From: Bacteroidota bacterium | GTDB taxonomy: Bacteria; Bacteroidota; Bacteroidia; Chitinophagales; Chitinophagaceae | DNA length: 5,909 nt | NCBI GenBank assembly: GCA_023440945.1 | Contig: JAEZRL010000264.1 | Span: forward strand, 1-5,909 | Direction of reading: 5' to 3' | Shown here: piece by piece, positions 5,048 through 5,909 of the stretch | How the letters are laid out: each line of letters starts with the position of its first letter | Numbering within the stretch: the first letter of the stretch is position 1 | Translations under genes and position numbers: made by a program | The notes under the pieces: model-generated | Databases searched by the model: none | Seen by the model: the letters and a program-made list of their open reading frames with translations, nothing else | What the model was told of the DNA's origin: nothing

Positions 5048-5909
5048 ATGTTACAAATGAATGTGCTGCGCCAAAAAACAGACTGGGTGAAAGAGCGGCT
5101 TGCGGTAAGAAATTTTAAACAGATTGAGTTGGTTGATGAGCTTATTTCTCTGGATGATGAATGAAAGAAATTGCAGGCAGAATTTGATACTACACAGGCT
5201 AAAGTAAACAGCGCATCAAAGGACATTGGTAAACTGATGGGGCAGGGGAGGAAGGAAGATGCAGAACAATTGAAAAGTGAAGTAGCACATCTAAAAACAT
5301 CGCTCGAACCACTGAAAGAAAAAATGCAGCAGGTTGAAAAACAATTGCAGGAAACGTTATTAAAAGTTCCCAATGTTCCATCCGAAAAAGTGCCGGCCGG
5401 TAAAACACCGGAAGACAATGAAGTAGTAAAAGAAGGAGGCATAAAACCCGACTTACCTTCTGATGCTGTTCCGCATTGGAATCTTATCAAAAAATATAAT
5501 TTAATTGATTTCGAAACAGGCGCAAAAATTACCGGGAGTGGTTTCCCTTTATACAAAGGCAAAGGCGCAAAACTGCAACGGGCTTTGGTGCAATATTTTT
5601 TGGATTACAACACCGAATCTGGTTATACAGAATATATTCCGCCTTTTATGGTAAATGAAACTTCTGCCTATAGCACAGGACAATTGCCCGATAAAGAAGG
5701 GCAGATGTATTATATTAATGAAGATAATTTTTACCTGATACCCACAGCAGAAGTTCCGGTTACAAATATTTATCGGGATGAGATTTTAAAAGAAGTTGAT
5801 CTCCCGATAAAGATGACCGCTTATTCTCCTTGTTTTAGAAGAGAGGCCGGAAGTTTTGGAAAAGAAGTGCGTGGATTAAACCGTGTACATCAATTTGAAA
5901 AAGTAGAGA
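5048..5909 (+). CDS. serS: Seryl-tRNA synthetase, 5' part, interrupted by in-frame TGA
   Basis: Class II aminoacyl-tRNA synthetase that charges tRNA-Ser (and, where present, tRNA-Sec) in the cytoplasm. Reading from ATG 5048, the first 38 codons (MLQMNVLRQKTDWVKERLAV, then NFKQIELVDELISLDDE) match a SerRS N-terminus; codon 39 (5162-5164) is TGA; the same frame then continues without stops to the window end. Counting through the stop, residues about 30-105 form the tRNA-binding coiled-coil arm, 107-115 the NVPSEKVPA linker, and the catalytic domain follows, with the motif 1 region GYTEYIPPFMV, the serine-recognition T233-A234-E235, and motif 2 with R264 in CFRREAGSFGKE to HQFEKVE (281-287). Motif 3 lies beyond the window; full-length proteins are about 420 residues. 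SerRS homologues usually have Arg at the stop position (LDDER-KKLQ), so one base change (CGA or AGA to TGA) explains it. Restart candidates are TTG 5171 and ATG 5237, which would lose part of the arm. Whether the gene is functional is uncertain; its identity is not. Confidence 0.92.
5162..5164 (+). other. serS: In-frame TGA within serS (codon 39)
   Basis: The reading frame is intact on both sides (LISLDDE, then KKLQAEFDTTQAKVNSASKD), so this is a substitution rather than an indel. It is followed by A, a favourable termination context. I saw no stem-loop just downstream that would suggest selenocysteine insertion. Confidence 0.9.

Noticed and set aside
5162..5210. Selenocysteine insertion in serS
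   Set aside because: The position corresponds to an Arg in the coiled-coil arm, not a redox site, and no stem-loop follows the TGA within about 40 nt.
5023..5562. Long minus-strand frame (179 codons) opposite serS
   Set aside because: It lies antisense to clear SerRS coding sequence, is Ser/Phe/Cys-rich with no domain, and is a shadow frame that seems long only because the serS frame is broken by the TGA.
5048..5909. Reassigned genetic code with UGA read as Trp or Gly
   Set aside because: serS itself uses TGG for Trp (codon 13 and in PHWNL), the other genes also use TGG, no other gene in the window has an internal TGA, and the small protein at 4645-4992 ends sensibly with TGA.
1..5909. tRNA, rRNA, CRISPR array or transposase gene
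   Set aside because: No cloverleaf-like sequence, regularly spaced direct repeats, rRNA-like stretches or transposase coding sequence was seen on either strand.

Overview
This window looks like a piece of a Bacteroidota chromosome, most plausibly from the Chitinophagaceae or a near relative. The evidence is moderately AT-rich DNA, weak or absent Shine-Dalgarno sequences before most starts, matches to the Bacteroidota -7 promoter element TAnnTTTG, an ECF sigma factor paired with a membrane anti-sigma factor of the RskA type, and the protein sequences themselves. The family-level placement is recalled from sequence resemblance, not from a search.

Layout: (1) 8-1189, plus strand: an FtsX-type ABC transporter permease. 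(2) 1267-1701, minus strand, convergent with it: a stand-alone response-regulator receiver domain. (3) 1803-3181, minus strand: a two-gene operon in which an ECF sigma factor is followed by its anti-sigma factor, the stop and start sharing one base. A hairpin with a T-rich tail at 1727-1749 probably ends this transcript. (4) 3182-3360: an intergenic block bounded by imperfect inverted repeats that ends exactly at the sigma factor's ATG. (5) 3374-3754, minus strand: gcvH, the lipoyl carrier of the glycine cleavage system. (6) 3755-3916: a 162-bp gap with repeat-like sequence (CCACAAAG / CTTTGTGG). (7) 3917-4992, minus strand: a two-gene unit of a small unidentified cytoplasmic protein and an exported cyclophilin-type peptidyl-prolyl isomerase. 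(8) 4993-5047: a short divergent promoter region with two mirrored TAnnTTTG elements. (9) 5048 to the window end, plus strand: the first 287 codons of seryl-tRNA synthetase (serS), interrupted by an in-frame TGA at codon 39.

The clear functional partnership is the sigma/anti-sigma pair: a membrane-held anti-sigma factor would release the sigma factor on an envelope signal. The other genes are housekeeping (gcvH, serS, PPIase) or generic transport and signalling genes with no obvious shared pathway.

The most notable observation is the in-frame TGA in serS, normally an essential gene. Homology-like sequence continues in the same frame on both sides, and TGG is used for Trp in the same gene, so this is a single-base nonsense change, a sequence error, or (least likely) recoding. 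I see no strong candidate for a new multi-gene system. The inverted-repeat element abutting the sigma-factor start is the next most interesting structure.
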